From Trichosphaerium sp. ATCC 40318 (Eukaryota; Discosea; Flabellinia; Trichosidae): DNA of 64,000 bases. Under the pieces are notes generated by a model. It searched no databases. It was not told the DNA's origin and was given only the letters and a program-made list of their open reading frames with translations. How positions within the stretch are numbered: position 1 is the first letter of the stretch; every line of letters starts with the position of its first letter. The position numbers and the translations under genes are program-made. Shown piece after piece: positions 45,113-56,300 of the stretch. The stretch is taken from the NCBI GenBank assembly GCA_038496445.1, contig JALMLS010000100.1, forward strand, positions 186,001 to 250,000, written 5' to 3'.

Positions 45113-47418
45113 TCATCTTGTTCTTTGTTGTTTTTTAAGTCGAGCGAACTGTGCCAGTTCGTTTAGTTTACGTTTAGCTCCATTGCAATCTGTCTGGATG
45201 AAATGCGGCGTTAAACCTAACCTTTGAGCGTTCTTGATGCGTGCTGGATTAACTTGTAGCGAAGGTACATCATCGTTCACCATAGCGCGTGTGAACTGTC
45301 CTGCACGTGAAGCATAATCTTCCGAACGTGAAGGCCCATTAATTATAGATCGCAAGCTCATAGGTTCATTCGAAGTTGGCCTTCTTGTAGTTACAACAGT
45401 GGCCGGGGTTGGCGACGGAGAAGAGTGAGTCAAATCTCTGAAGAAAATAAAAGTTAGCGATCGTATAGCGCAATAGGCGTACGTGATAACGGCATTCCTA
45501 TTTATATTAGAGGAACCCTGGGACATACTACTGTCTAAAGGTCCGAAGCGTTGGCGATAAAGATCAACTGTCTTTGCTACTTTTCTCAACTCTCCTTCAA
45601 GCTTACTCTTGTCCGCCAACAGTTGAGCACGTTCTGTTTCAAAATAGTAACTGTGAGGTACTACATACGCTGGGTATGGCACTGAATGAAATTGGTGGGG
45701 GTGGTGGAACGGGTTATTAGGAAGAGTATACGAGGTTACTTCAGGACTGTGTACCTATGCTATTTTTAGTAAATTTTTCTAACAAACAGGCCACAATTTC
45801 AATCCATTTTTTTGTGCGACTTTTTTCTTAGTTTCGTTTAAGAAGGTTTACAACCGTACGTTTGCGTTTAGCCTTGGCATGTGGTTGTGGTTATGAGGTG
45901 CTAAATATGTATAGGGTGTCCGTGAAGGTATCTGCGGAAGTAATTGAGAACGCGATGATAACGCGGGTAGAGCATTGCCGTTTCCCTCGGAAGTAAATTC
46001 AACCTTTAAGTATCCTTGAACAAAGCAATGAGTGCCTGGAATTCAATAAAAGAAAAAACCAAAAAACCCAACCCAGCAAGCCGGTTGTTTTAATGTGTAC
46101 CTTTACTAGCCAACTTGGCTTGGCTCAGGTGAGTGTATTCGTAAGGGTCCGTGTCTACGTTAAAATGGGTAACGCCAGGGTGCCATAAAACTAAAGAAAC
46201 TAACGAAACGCCGCCTATTTCTCTCTTTCGAGGTTGGCACTTCCCAGCGTCGTCCGAACTACGTATACAAAACTGTCTCCACCCCCGAATGTAAGCTTTA
46301 TAAGCCTGCTTGATGTCCAATAGGTCTGTCTCGTTTATAAAGATGAGAAAACCGCGGTATGCAACTTTTGATGTTTTAGACTCTTCTGAGAAATCACGAG
46401 GTCCGCTGCTAAAAAAAAAACCGGTTGGTGAGCACGTGAAAATAACTTCAGACGTTAAAACGTACTTTTGGTACTGCTTGTTGGGTTCTCTTTGCCAGCA
46501 GATCACCTGTAAACAATGTGTTACACATGAGATCAATTCGAGGCATATAAGGGTTGGTTTATTGCCAAAATTAATATTGGTCCGTTTGGCATAGTTTATA
46601 TTATTGTACAATAAGAAAAAAAATATTTTATCAAAAAAAAAATTAGCGTTAGAGTCTAATTCCTTGCCTCCTTTCGCTTTACAACGGTATGTTTTAACAA
46701 AGGTAATGATACATAAATTTTACGAAGATGTCCGTAGGTTTTTTTAAAGCGTTCGAAGCATAGAAAGATCATCGGCAAGGCATAAAACCCTTCCTTTTCT
46801 TCCCCAAGATCTGAATAAAACAGCTAGCGCACCTTACATTGTTTGCTCAAGTCTATATACTTTTTAGCGCGCAGTAGCGTCGATACGAGTATAGTTGGTC
46901 TTTGTTCAACTAGAGCCATGTGTGTAGAGCAAATTCCTGGTGTTATGAAGTCACGAATTTGATGGTCAATATCGCATTTTTGCCATGGTTGACGCGATTA
47001 TAATAAAAAAAAAAAAACGTGATTGTAATCTTGTTTCTTATTGATACTACCATGCGTTTAGTGATAACTAGGAACTGTGTATTTTCTATTTTATGAAGTT
47101 ACGAAAACGTAAAAAGCTACATTAAATACTTGTGACAAAAACAAAGGCCTTTTTAGAAATTCTATAAAGTGACCAGGAAATTTTTTTTTTTCACTCGAGA
47201 TTGTATTGTATTTTTTTTTTTTGGTGCACCACGACCGGAGCGAAAAAAAACCCCCAAGGATACTAACTGATAGGAGAAAAAAAAGCTGTAAAAAGAGGGA
47301 ATAGTGTACCTTTGATTGGTTCGCGTCTCAACAGCATTCTGTTGATCATTTCATCGTCGACGCATTGACTAACCTTTGACTGCGATCGTTCTATATTAAA
47401 CATCAGGTTCCTCTCCAT
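45113..47418 (-). CDS. Unrecognised protein with coiled-coil C-terminus
   Basis: Exons join in phase from ATG 47418 (MERNLMFNIERSQSKVSQCV) across a 360-base intron to GICSTHMALVEQRPTILVST, VICWQREPNKQYQKY, and SGPRDFSEESKTSKVAYRGF with LIFINETDLLDIKQAYKAYI (46200-46420). VSLVSLVLWHPGVTHFNVDT and CFVQGYLKVEFTSEGNGNAL come next. The last part is a His/Pro-rich segment and a coiled coil (YYFETERAQLLADKSKLEGE) with a basic end. The middle looks like a compact beta-rich domain, perhaps DNA-binding, but I cannot name it. About 430 residues. Confidence 0.5.
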
Positions 47419-48523
47419 TCCGAGTGAAACAGTGTGCGTTGTATCTTACAAATTGAAAAGCGTTCAAAAAAGGTACCTTGTACCAGACATGAATACCAGT
47501 CGAAAAGTATTGAATTAAATCCAATTTGAACAAGTCGAAGGCATTCACAAAGTATTAGGTGTAAACCCCGAGTATATTTAATGTTGTAAAAGGTTTGCTG
47601 TGTCTAAAGGAGAAGTTTGTTACAAAACTAGAACGTACTCTAACGTTATTACTAAATTTTTTTTGCCTACCTCTTCGTTTGTCCCACGCGAGCGTTGTCG
47701 TGCCCTTAGAGGAACGCGAGCCCGTTTTATTTTTCTATCCAATCACAGCTATGGCCCACGTGTATTCGTGCTCATTATGATGTATACAACTGTGTTGTCA
47801 GTAACATACAGTTCTGTTTAGTGTCAAATAGCAACCAACTGTAAATAGTTAGTTCAACCTATAGTGGTCACGTTAGCATGCTGGGCACCGTAGCTCGCCA
47901 TGATGCTAGTGCGGAGTATCACTAGCTTTGGTAACTTATCTAAAACGGTTAGCATTTACGAGGTTACGATGTAGATCATAGGTAGTGAGCTCTTTGGTGT
48001 TTTTGGTTTGGTTGTGAAGTAACAACTAATAACGACTTAATTGTTACATCCTTACACGTCACTAGACTACCCACAGCATGATGTCACGTGATGGCCTAAC
48101 GTATTTACATTTTAGATAGTTTCAAACGGTGTTTTTATGTTACACCGAATCCTAATTGTTACATAATGCGTTGTAGAAAAGCTATGAATTGGATAGTCAA
48201 GCCATAAACAGTAAAAAAGCAGTGATAAGTAAGAATTCTTAGCGGTTGACATCTCCGCTTCAAAATACAGCAAAAATATGTAGTACAAATTTTGTATTGT
48301 ATGTACATTATCATTCAGACGTCATAGCGTGAAAGTACGTTGTGTTACCCAAATAAGAAGCGATACTAATATTTTTTGTTCGAGTAAGAAAACAAAACAT
48401 GACATTTTTCAATCAAAAAAAAATGAGCTAACAACTAACCTGAAAGCGTTGACACTGCAAAGTACTTTGTCTCGTAATCCCTATCGCGAGATGTTGACTC
48501 CATTCTATCGCACGTTTGTTCTT
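47419..48523. other. 1.1 kb intergenic region, no gene recognised
   Basis: Several short frames are present but none shows domain content or splice continuity. A TCACGTGA palindrome lies at about 48081-48090, and AT-rich stretches surround it. The region precedes both the minus-strand gene start at 47418 and the minus-strand gene ending at 48524. Confidence 0.3.
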
Positions 48524-49229
48524 TCAAGAAAGCATAAGCGTAAAACCAGAAAAAGCATTTTTTGTGGCACCTAGGAATTTTCGTCCACCAATAAACCCTC
48601 CAAACAATGCTGTCAGCAATAAGTACGTTTTGACAGATCTTTTGTGATGCCGTTGTGGGTAAAACTAGCAAGTTATAAGATGCACTGTACAGTGGTTCAC
48701 ACAGCATGAGTTATTTATGAGGTACCTCCTCAAACAGGGCGTATGTAACGTCATTAACCACCTTTAGGTATATGAAGGCCGCCACTAGCGCTGGAATGCG
48801 CCATAGGCCATTGTGTTGTGAAAATAGATCAAATAGCTTTGTACGCTCGAACCACTCGCGCCCTACGCTTAGTGCGTTTTGTAAGTTCATTTTACACCAT
48901 CGTTTTACGAAATGAGCGTTAAGTGTCACAGTAGCTAAGCCAAATTTAATGTGATGCTTGATGTACACCCATGGCGCCGGTAATTTATCTAGAATAGCAC
49001 ATAGAATAAGAAACCAGCCAAAGCAAAAATACCCGTCAAATGGCTCAAATAGTTCTAAAGACGCTGTTCCAAACCCACGCGATGCCAATAAACGCGTTAA
49101 AGACCAACAACAAATACGTTTATTAGAGACGAGCTCAAACATAGCTCCTTCGTACCACAGGGCATTCATTGAGAAGGTAAACAATATTCTCTTCGCTGCA
49201 CTAACATTCCTACAAGATTGAGCAAACAT
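48524..49229 (-). CDS. Predicted membrane protein, unrecognised
   Basis: A minus-strand frame from ATG 49229 (MFAQSCRNVSAAKRILFTFS) contains hydrophobic, Trp/Phe-rich segments such as GYFCFGWFLILCAILDKLPA and GLWRIPALVAAFIYLKVVND. It ends YALFEE at a GTACCT donor. A 59-base intron joins in phase FYPQRHHKRSVKTYLLLTAL with the glycine-rich membrane helix FGGFIGGRKFLGATKNAFSG, ending TLMLS. The clean splice and membrane helix support a real gene. Its first third lies antisense to the first exon of the repeat-nuclease gene, so translation may begin at a later ATG such as MNLQNALSVGREWF (about 48892). Function unknown. Confidence 0.42.
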
Positions 49230-51385
49230 TTCACATCAAAAAGCCAGAACAGTGGTATAAATATGTGACAAAGGATTTGATAAACCTGGGAGGAAAAGGA
49301 GTGTTGGCGTGAGTGAACGAAAGGTAAACAATTAAAACCTTAACGGAAATTTGTAGCCACTACAACAATTCATTGCTTGAGTTTTTAAAGCGTATGTACC
49401 CAACCTTCGATTGGGTTCCCTGGAAGTTTAGTATGTACTACATCTGTACCGTTTATGACTCGCTAAATAAGGTTATATAGAGAGTGTACCAAATGATTTT
49501 TGGATGTCAAAGACAAACCAACTTATTTATGTTGATCATGTGCGTGCATAAAAGTAAAAACAAACTTTCTTCTTACAACACTAAAAGGTAGGGAGAGATC
49601 TAAATATCAAGATGTTAGCAGATTGGTATGATGTTCATACAACCGATTTTAAAGCGACAGGTGGCGGTGGACTCATGTAGTACGTCGATACATTTGACAT
49701 TGAGGTGAGTAACACAGTATAATAGCATATACAACAACTCAATGCAAAGGATGTTAAAAAAAGTGTACCCTGCCTATAACTGGAAAAAGACAAGCTTCTG
49801 TACGTACTGAGAGCCGCATGTAATTTCTCATACTTTGTAATAGCTACAGCGTGGTTTAGATGGAAGCACCGAAATATTCAAAATGCTTTCATTATTCGGG
49901 TACACTACCGACTTATGTTTTACGTTGACGTCTTTCTGCAGGCTGAACGTTATTTCAAAATCAATAAACTAGAGGATTGGTATAACGTTACAGTCATGGA
50001 GTTCATAGAATTTGGTGGGCGCAGTCTAGTGTTGTAAGTAATTGATGTCATAGCTTTTGTCATACTAAAAACATAATTAAGCCATTTTGGTTCTTTGTCC
50101 AGTATTCTTACCCACATTTACCCTGATACTAAATGGTTGCCGTGGAAGTTTGGTACCTCAATACTATTTATAGTGATTGGTTATTCACTTTCCGTGCTAG
50201 TAACATGCCCACGGAATTTCTGGAGTTCGATGGAAAATATTAAAACTTATATCATTCATGTATACATAGTATTGATTTTGTGGTTAAGTGACGAGTTGTA
50301 GATGGAGGAAGATTTAGGAATAAAGAAGCTACCAGATTGGTATGGTATAATGGTTAGAGACTTAATGGTTCGAGCTGGTAGAACTCTTTTAGAGTACGTT
50401 CTTATTATATAACCTTGTAATATTAACACGTGCAAGAAAATACAACGAATCATTACACCAAACCTTACTTGCTGTGTACCCAGATTATAAATGGCTTGGT
50501 TGGGAATTTAGTAAGCATATTTTATTGTTAAATCAAGGCGTCTAACAGTACTTTGTTAACAGAGAAAACACCAACACATTTTTGGAGTGACATGCATAAT
50601 ATTACAGAATTCATTAAGCACTGCGAAGGTGAACTTAAAATTACTGAACCAGAACAATGGTATCGTATTTCAAGAGATGCTATTTCAAATATTGGAGGCG
50701 GTGGTTTCGTTAATAGGCTTTGGCCTCAGATACTAGATGTTCTGTATCCGGAGATTTCGTGGAAAGAAGTACTCGTTGCAGCAACAGAAAAAAGAGCTTC
50801 TCAGAGAGTACTTCATGCTTTCATGTCTAGAATGTTTCCTAAGCATGATGTTCTTGAAGAATATAGACTTGGCCTTCAGTGGGGACATACAGGCCATGAA
50901 GTTACATTGGATGTATTTATCCCTGCTCTACGACTAGCTGTTGAGTACCAAGGTAAATTTATTTGTTGTGAAAACAGATTTTGACGTCTTCCAAAGGCAA
51001 ACAGCACTATGTTGACAATAATGAATGGCTTGGTCCGTCTTCCCTCTATGAAGCCAGGGATAATGATAAACTGTTCATTTGCAAGTATCAAGGTACATAT
51101 CTTATTTCAACGAGATGTATAACACTAAAAAGGTGTCACAATTGTATCTATTCCTTTCTGGTGGGATCAAACTGATTATGATTCTTTACTGGCAACGATC
51201 GCTCACCACAGGTAACTTACAACTTCTCTAGTTTGTAGGCGCAGTTTTTGACAAAGTGTAGGTCGGATCTGGGCCTTGAAGTACCGGCGGATGCTGTTCC
51301 TATGCCGACAGATTCAGACGCTACTATGGCGTGTTTGAAACTTATGCAACCTAACAGACACAGTGCCACTCCTGTAAAATTATAA
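48961..51385 (+). CDS. W-rich repeat protein with PD-(D/E)XK-like C-terminal nuclease domain
   Basis: Five repeats of about 70 residues follow the plan (D/E)(D/Q)WYxV..D(F/L)..GG..L..(Y/F)..SL...L..(V/I/M)YP..xW..W(K/E)F..(T/V)P..FW. Examples: QWYKYVTKDLINLGG with MYPTFDWVPWKF, DWYNVTVMEFIEFGG with IYPDTKWLPWKF, and DWYGIMVRDLMVRAG with VYPDYKWLGWEF. Each repeat is split by introns at matching places. The C-terminus reads VTLDVFIPALRLAVEYQGKQ, then HYVD, EARDNDKL and GVTIVSIPFWWD, a layout like small PD-(D/E)XK/Vsr-type nucleases (D, then ExxxG/Q, QHY). Start ATG 48961 is tentative. An in-frame TAG at 49678-49680 interrupts repeat 2, so this copy may be decaying or misread. Related proteins occur in several protist and fungal genomes without known function. 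Confidence 0.68.
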
Positions 51386-51490
51386 CATTACTTCAAACAA
51401 AAAAAGATTCAAATTAGTCGTTAGCGCATTTCGATCTAGTCTTGTCAAGTCACTAGATATTTAGTTACACGTTAGCCCAACACATCTAAA

Positions 51491-53115
51491 ATGTTTGCTC
51501 GTTGCTCTACTTATTCGTTGCGTTCCACAGCATCGGTAAAAAAAAACCGTCACGCTACCCGCTTCCGTGTTAATCGCCCTTCGCCTGTACTACACGCTCA
51601 GAACTTCTTATCTCCTTCTTTTGCTTTTTTTGCAGCGAATAACTACTGCACTTCAGCAGCTACGCCTAAAGGTACTAGCCATTGCAACAAACTCCGATAA
51701 CCCATTTTAGAGCTATCACTTCTTGTCGATGGCGCTGGTGTTCTATCGCTCGCAGTACCACTACCATCCAACCAAACGGAAGTATTTCGCATGTCGCAAA
51801 CATCGTCAGTTCGCACTCTACTGAACGACATTCAAACCGAGGATGCGTCCGTCAAAGTTGCCCAAATAAAACGCAACGATGGAAATATAGTGGCAAGAGC
51901 AACATTGTTGAAGGTACAACGGTTTTTATTATATCTTTTTAGTCGGGGTCTCTAAACAACGTTCTAAGGACATCCTCTATACTCCATGGCGCTTGGAGAT
52001 AAATGATCAGGAGTACATTATCAAATCTGCGCGTTCGAAGAGTGCGTACCTGATTCTATTGTAGATGTTAACAAGTGCACTATAGTAAGCGCCACTGGCG
52101 AGTACACCGACATTGTAGAGACGGCAGAGTTTCAACAAATAAAACAACGTATTGAGAAAGCCGGTGAGACCAAGAAGGCAATAACCTTCACAGAGTTCAG
52201 CGAGTGGTGTGAAGATCTCGGCGTAGAAGATCCAAAGGTAAATCTTTGCAGAAAAAAAAATTCGTCAAGCCCGATAACTTGTACTGATTACTCTTCAGGG
52301 TGTTTGCTCTGTATTGCACGATATGGAAGTGATTTTCCACTTTAAAGAACACTCAGAGCTTCAAGGACTATTGTTCCTTCACGCCAAAGATATTGTATCG
52401 CGAGTGCAGGTAATTTAAAACTATTTGTTTTTTTATTTGTAGACTGTGAGTGACTCCTTCTATAGGAAGCTATGGACGTTAGCACCATCAAAACTACACA
52501 AGAAGAAAGACTTCAATTGGTCAAGCAACTTGAGGAGGAATTGAAACCTATGCACGAAGAGTATCAAAGATTGCGTGCTAAGGCATCACGATCTGCTGCT
52601 ATTTGGGTACATATCAGCACTTCTAAGTAGAGATTTATTGATCGTCCTTGTAGGCATGGGGTGGTCTCGGTGTTCTTTGCGGTCAATTTCTCATTTTCGC
52701 ACGCTTAACGTGGTGGGAATATGCTTGGTACCTAGTTGTTTACTCGCTTTTATATTGGCGCTAACTTTCGTGATAGGGACGTTATGGAGCCTATCACATA
52801 CTTTGTAACTGTAGTTGAGACAGTTGTTGCAGGTTACATCTTCTACATGTACTCTAAAAACGAGTTTACATTTATCTCTGCACGTAAGATTTGGGTTGAG
52901 AATAAACTCAAATCTCTTATTTCATCCGGTGGTACGTGATTTCTGAGTTTGTTTTCACTACGCATACGTGCTTATACCTTTTTTTTATAGGCTTTCCAAT
53001 CAAGGACTATGAAGACAAGAAGCAAAAGAGGCTTAATACTTTGGCTGAAATCGAAATTTACCGTGACCAACCAAAAGAGGACGACATTTTCGCTGATGAC
53101 GATGAGGAATTGTAA
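51491..53115 (+). CDS. MCU: Mitochondrial calcium uniporter pore subunit
   Basis: ATG 51491 opens MFARCSTYSLRSTASVKKNR, an arginine/serine-rich mitochondrial presequence. The matrix beta-grasp domain follows (SVRTLLNDIQTEDASVKVAQ), then coiled coil KQLEEELKPMHEEYQRLRAK. Membrane helix 1 starts AWGGLGVLCGQFLIFARLTW. The selectivity filter reads WEYAWDVMEPITYF, where animals have WDIMEP. Helix 2 is VETVVAGYIFYMYSKNEFTF. A second coiled coil and an acidic C-terminus (DDIFADDDEEL) end at 53115. MCU carries Ca into the matrix. All pore acids (D and E of DxxE) are kept, so it should conduct; I to V is conservative. Confidence 0.93.
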
Positions 53116-53387
53116 TCGCTTTTTTACGGACTTTCTACGCCTTTTCACTACTTGCTTGTTTTGTATGCCAATAAATACTGAATAAAAGGGGTAAATATCC
53201 CTACAGAACTATTACACGACCAACGTATTGTTAATTGACTTGGACGTTAATTAATTGTCTTTTTCGGAGTCTCACGCTTTTTGGGTACTAAAACTGTGAC
53301 TTAATGTTCAGCGTGCCAAGGTATTATCTTACAACCATGCCGGAACAGTAGTACATTAACTAAGCGCTCACTGTAGAGTATTGTCGA

Positions 53388-56300
53388 ATGGACCGTCCTC
53401 CTAGCAATCCTAGCACGCCTAGGAGCTTTACGTTTAGGAAGAAGACCTTTCAAACGCTCAGTGCATACCAAAAAAATGAACGAGAAGGTCTTACGCTTCA
53501 TCACAGGTGCGTGTTATAAGTGACAATGCGTAATTAGCGTACGCTATCACGTCACACGTTAAAATATCGTATTTTCAATTTACGTGTTCAGCGAGAGACT
53601 ATTTGCACTGGAAAGCACAAGAGATGACGAAATCAAAGCACTAGAGGTTAGTTTGAGAATGCTGCTTTCCAAATGTCACATGCCAACGCAAAAAACAATA
53701 TTATTAATTGTCAATAGCTGGAACAAAAGCAAACGCTAATGGAAGTTGAACAAAGGCATGCCGACGGTACGTTAAAATGAATAACAATAAAACTAGATCC
53801 AAACCGACAAAAATTTGACAAAAACAACACAGAGCTTGCACGTATTCACAAACAACAAAAGAAAGAAAGAAAAAAGTTACAAAAGGAGCACTCAGCTGCT
53901 TTGGATGAGAAGAAATCATGTTGGAATGCAAAGGTGGACGAAGAAAAGTGTGTTTTTGTAGGATTTATTTTTTCCGGAAAAAAACTTTTGCTTTTTTTTG
54001 ATTTTTTTTTTTGCTTGGTTTCAAAGGCCCTTACTGAATTATGCACGTGTCAGGTAGTTAATATATATTTTTTATTAGAAAAGGGCAAGCTATAGAATTG
54101 GCTGAGCTTGAAAAGAGGCATATGCGTGAGGAACTATGGGAAGGTGAACCTGAGAGATTTCCAGCAAATTATGATATTGATGACTTTCTGAAATATACTG
54201 TCCGTAATATATTACACGTACGTTTTAATAATTAAACCTTGTCACATTGGTGTCAAAAAAATTGACATCTTCTTTCTAAAGCTCAAAAATATCGATACAA
54301 AACCTTATGCAGACATTTTACGAAGTCATCTTATTTGTACTGTTGGATGGCTAAGAAAGCTTGATTTGGAGAGGTACAAATATAACAATGCATGTGTGGT
54401 CGTGGTTATCTTATAGTATACTTCAAGACTAAGTAAAATGGGTCTTCCGTTAATGTTAGAGGAACAATTAGAACGAATGATTTTACATTACCCTCAATAC
54501 ATTGAAACCAAAAAAGAGCAACGAAGGCAAGCTATGGACCTTATTATTACTTCAAATAGACGCGTACGTTAATAATAATTGTTATTGAATATCCTTTGTG
54601 ATTATGATGAAGTTAACAGCGACATTTTAGAGCACTGGAAACACTAACGAAAAAACTGACACACCGTACAACTTTTTTATTAGGAGAATACCTTACCTCA
54701 TTTTTATACTTCGCTAGGAAAGTAAATTACGCCCATAAGGACTCTGATGCTACACAAATACAATATAAACGTGTCAAAATGATTTTTGTTGGTGAAGGCG
54801 GTGTTGTACGCGAAAATTTTTGGCTTCGAGCCTTGGGTTTTTTTTATCTTTGGCGTGACACTAACAAATCGGCAAATAGGGCAAAACGAGTCTTGTGCGC
54901 TATTTACACAGCGGCAAAACATGTAAAAAGAATAATCAGTTCAGTAAAGCTACTGATGGTATTGATATCATAGAGCATGGAAGCAAGAAACAAGGTTAGT
55001 ACTTTTTTATTTTTTATTGAAAATCCTTTAAAGAAAAATGTGTTCGCGTCATGACGTTAATGTTCTGACTTTTGTAACCAGCTTTTTCTTTTGATTTCTT
55101 TGATTTCGCTGGACAGGAGCTTTATTATACTACACACCAATTTGTACGTGCTTACATAGCTATAGTAGACGTCAAGTTAATTTTGTCAAAAGTACCCACC
55201 TAATCTTTTTTTTCTATTTAGTTTTTGCTTAGTCGCGCTATTTACGCTGTAGTATATGATATATCAAGCGACAATTATACTAAAATAGAGTATTGGTTAA
55301 AATCCATACGGTTGAGATCACGTGAAGCTATTATCCTTGTCATTGGTACTCATGCAGATGAACCAAAATGTACAGAAGAGTACTTGGAAAATGTTGCTCG
55401 ACAGCTAAAAAAGAAGTATAAAAAGTATCGTGTTAATAACTTCTTCCAAGTTACACTTATAAAGAAGAACGCAAAGGGCGTCAAACTGCTAGAAAAGTAT
55501 ATTAATGAATTGGTACAAACGCATCAATTATTTCAGGTATGGATTTAAAACAAAGGACATTGGGCGTTGAGATTAGTTTTTTTTTAATTCACTTTGTAGG
55601 TCTTTTTGGAACCTAGATTACACCGTATTGCTACGAGTATAGATTCCAGTAGATTAAAAAAACATGAAACAAATAATAGAGCTATCATCAGTGTCGATGA
55701 TTTTGCTGATATGCATCAGTTAGAGGTTTGTGTTTTTATTTTTGATCTTTTTTTTTGTTGTCGGTTCTCTTTTTCCTTGTTGATAGATCAGTGCTGAATT
55801 TTATTTAGGACTCTGAAGTTAGTAGTACACTTCAAGTATTGAGTGAGTTGGGTGTTGTTATGCATTTCCCTACGGTGCCAAATTTAAACGACTTGGTACG
55901 TACTAATCATGTTTTTTTTATTAATGTTCAACAGTTACTTATTTATACTTGCATAGGTCGTCTTGGACGCCAAATACCTCGCTGATTTAATGGCACTAAT
56001 AGTGACATATAAGCATAACTATATAAAGAATGGTATTATCTATCCAGAGGTACTCATACAACAGCCGGTTAGAGATGAAGTTTAATTTTTTATTTTAGGA
56101 TTTGCGAAGAGTTTTTACAACGGACGCTGGGAACCACAAAAGCTTAGTCAACTTACTTGAGCGCTTTGAAGTTGTATTTCAACTTAAATTGAAAACTACT
56201 TCATCCATAGATCAGGATATCTGTCCTGTTCTTGTGCCATGTACTCTTCAAGACAAACAGCCAGTATCGTATAGGATTGCTCTTAACAAGATGCTCGTAC

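Noticed and set aside
46613-47240. Long A/T tracts as possible retroelement tails
   Set aside because: They lie inside a large intron and elsewhere at intron ends; no reverse transcriptase, target-site duplication or second copy is seen.
47595-47821. Two overlapping plus-strand frames of 61 and 73 codons
   Set aside because: No domain, no splice continuity, and non-coding-like composition.
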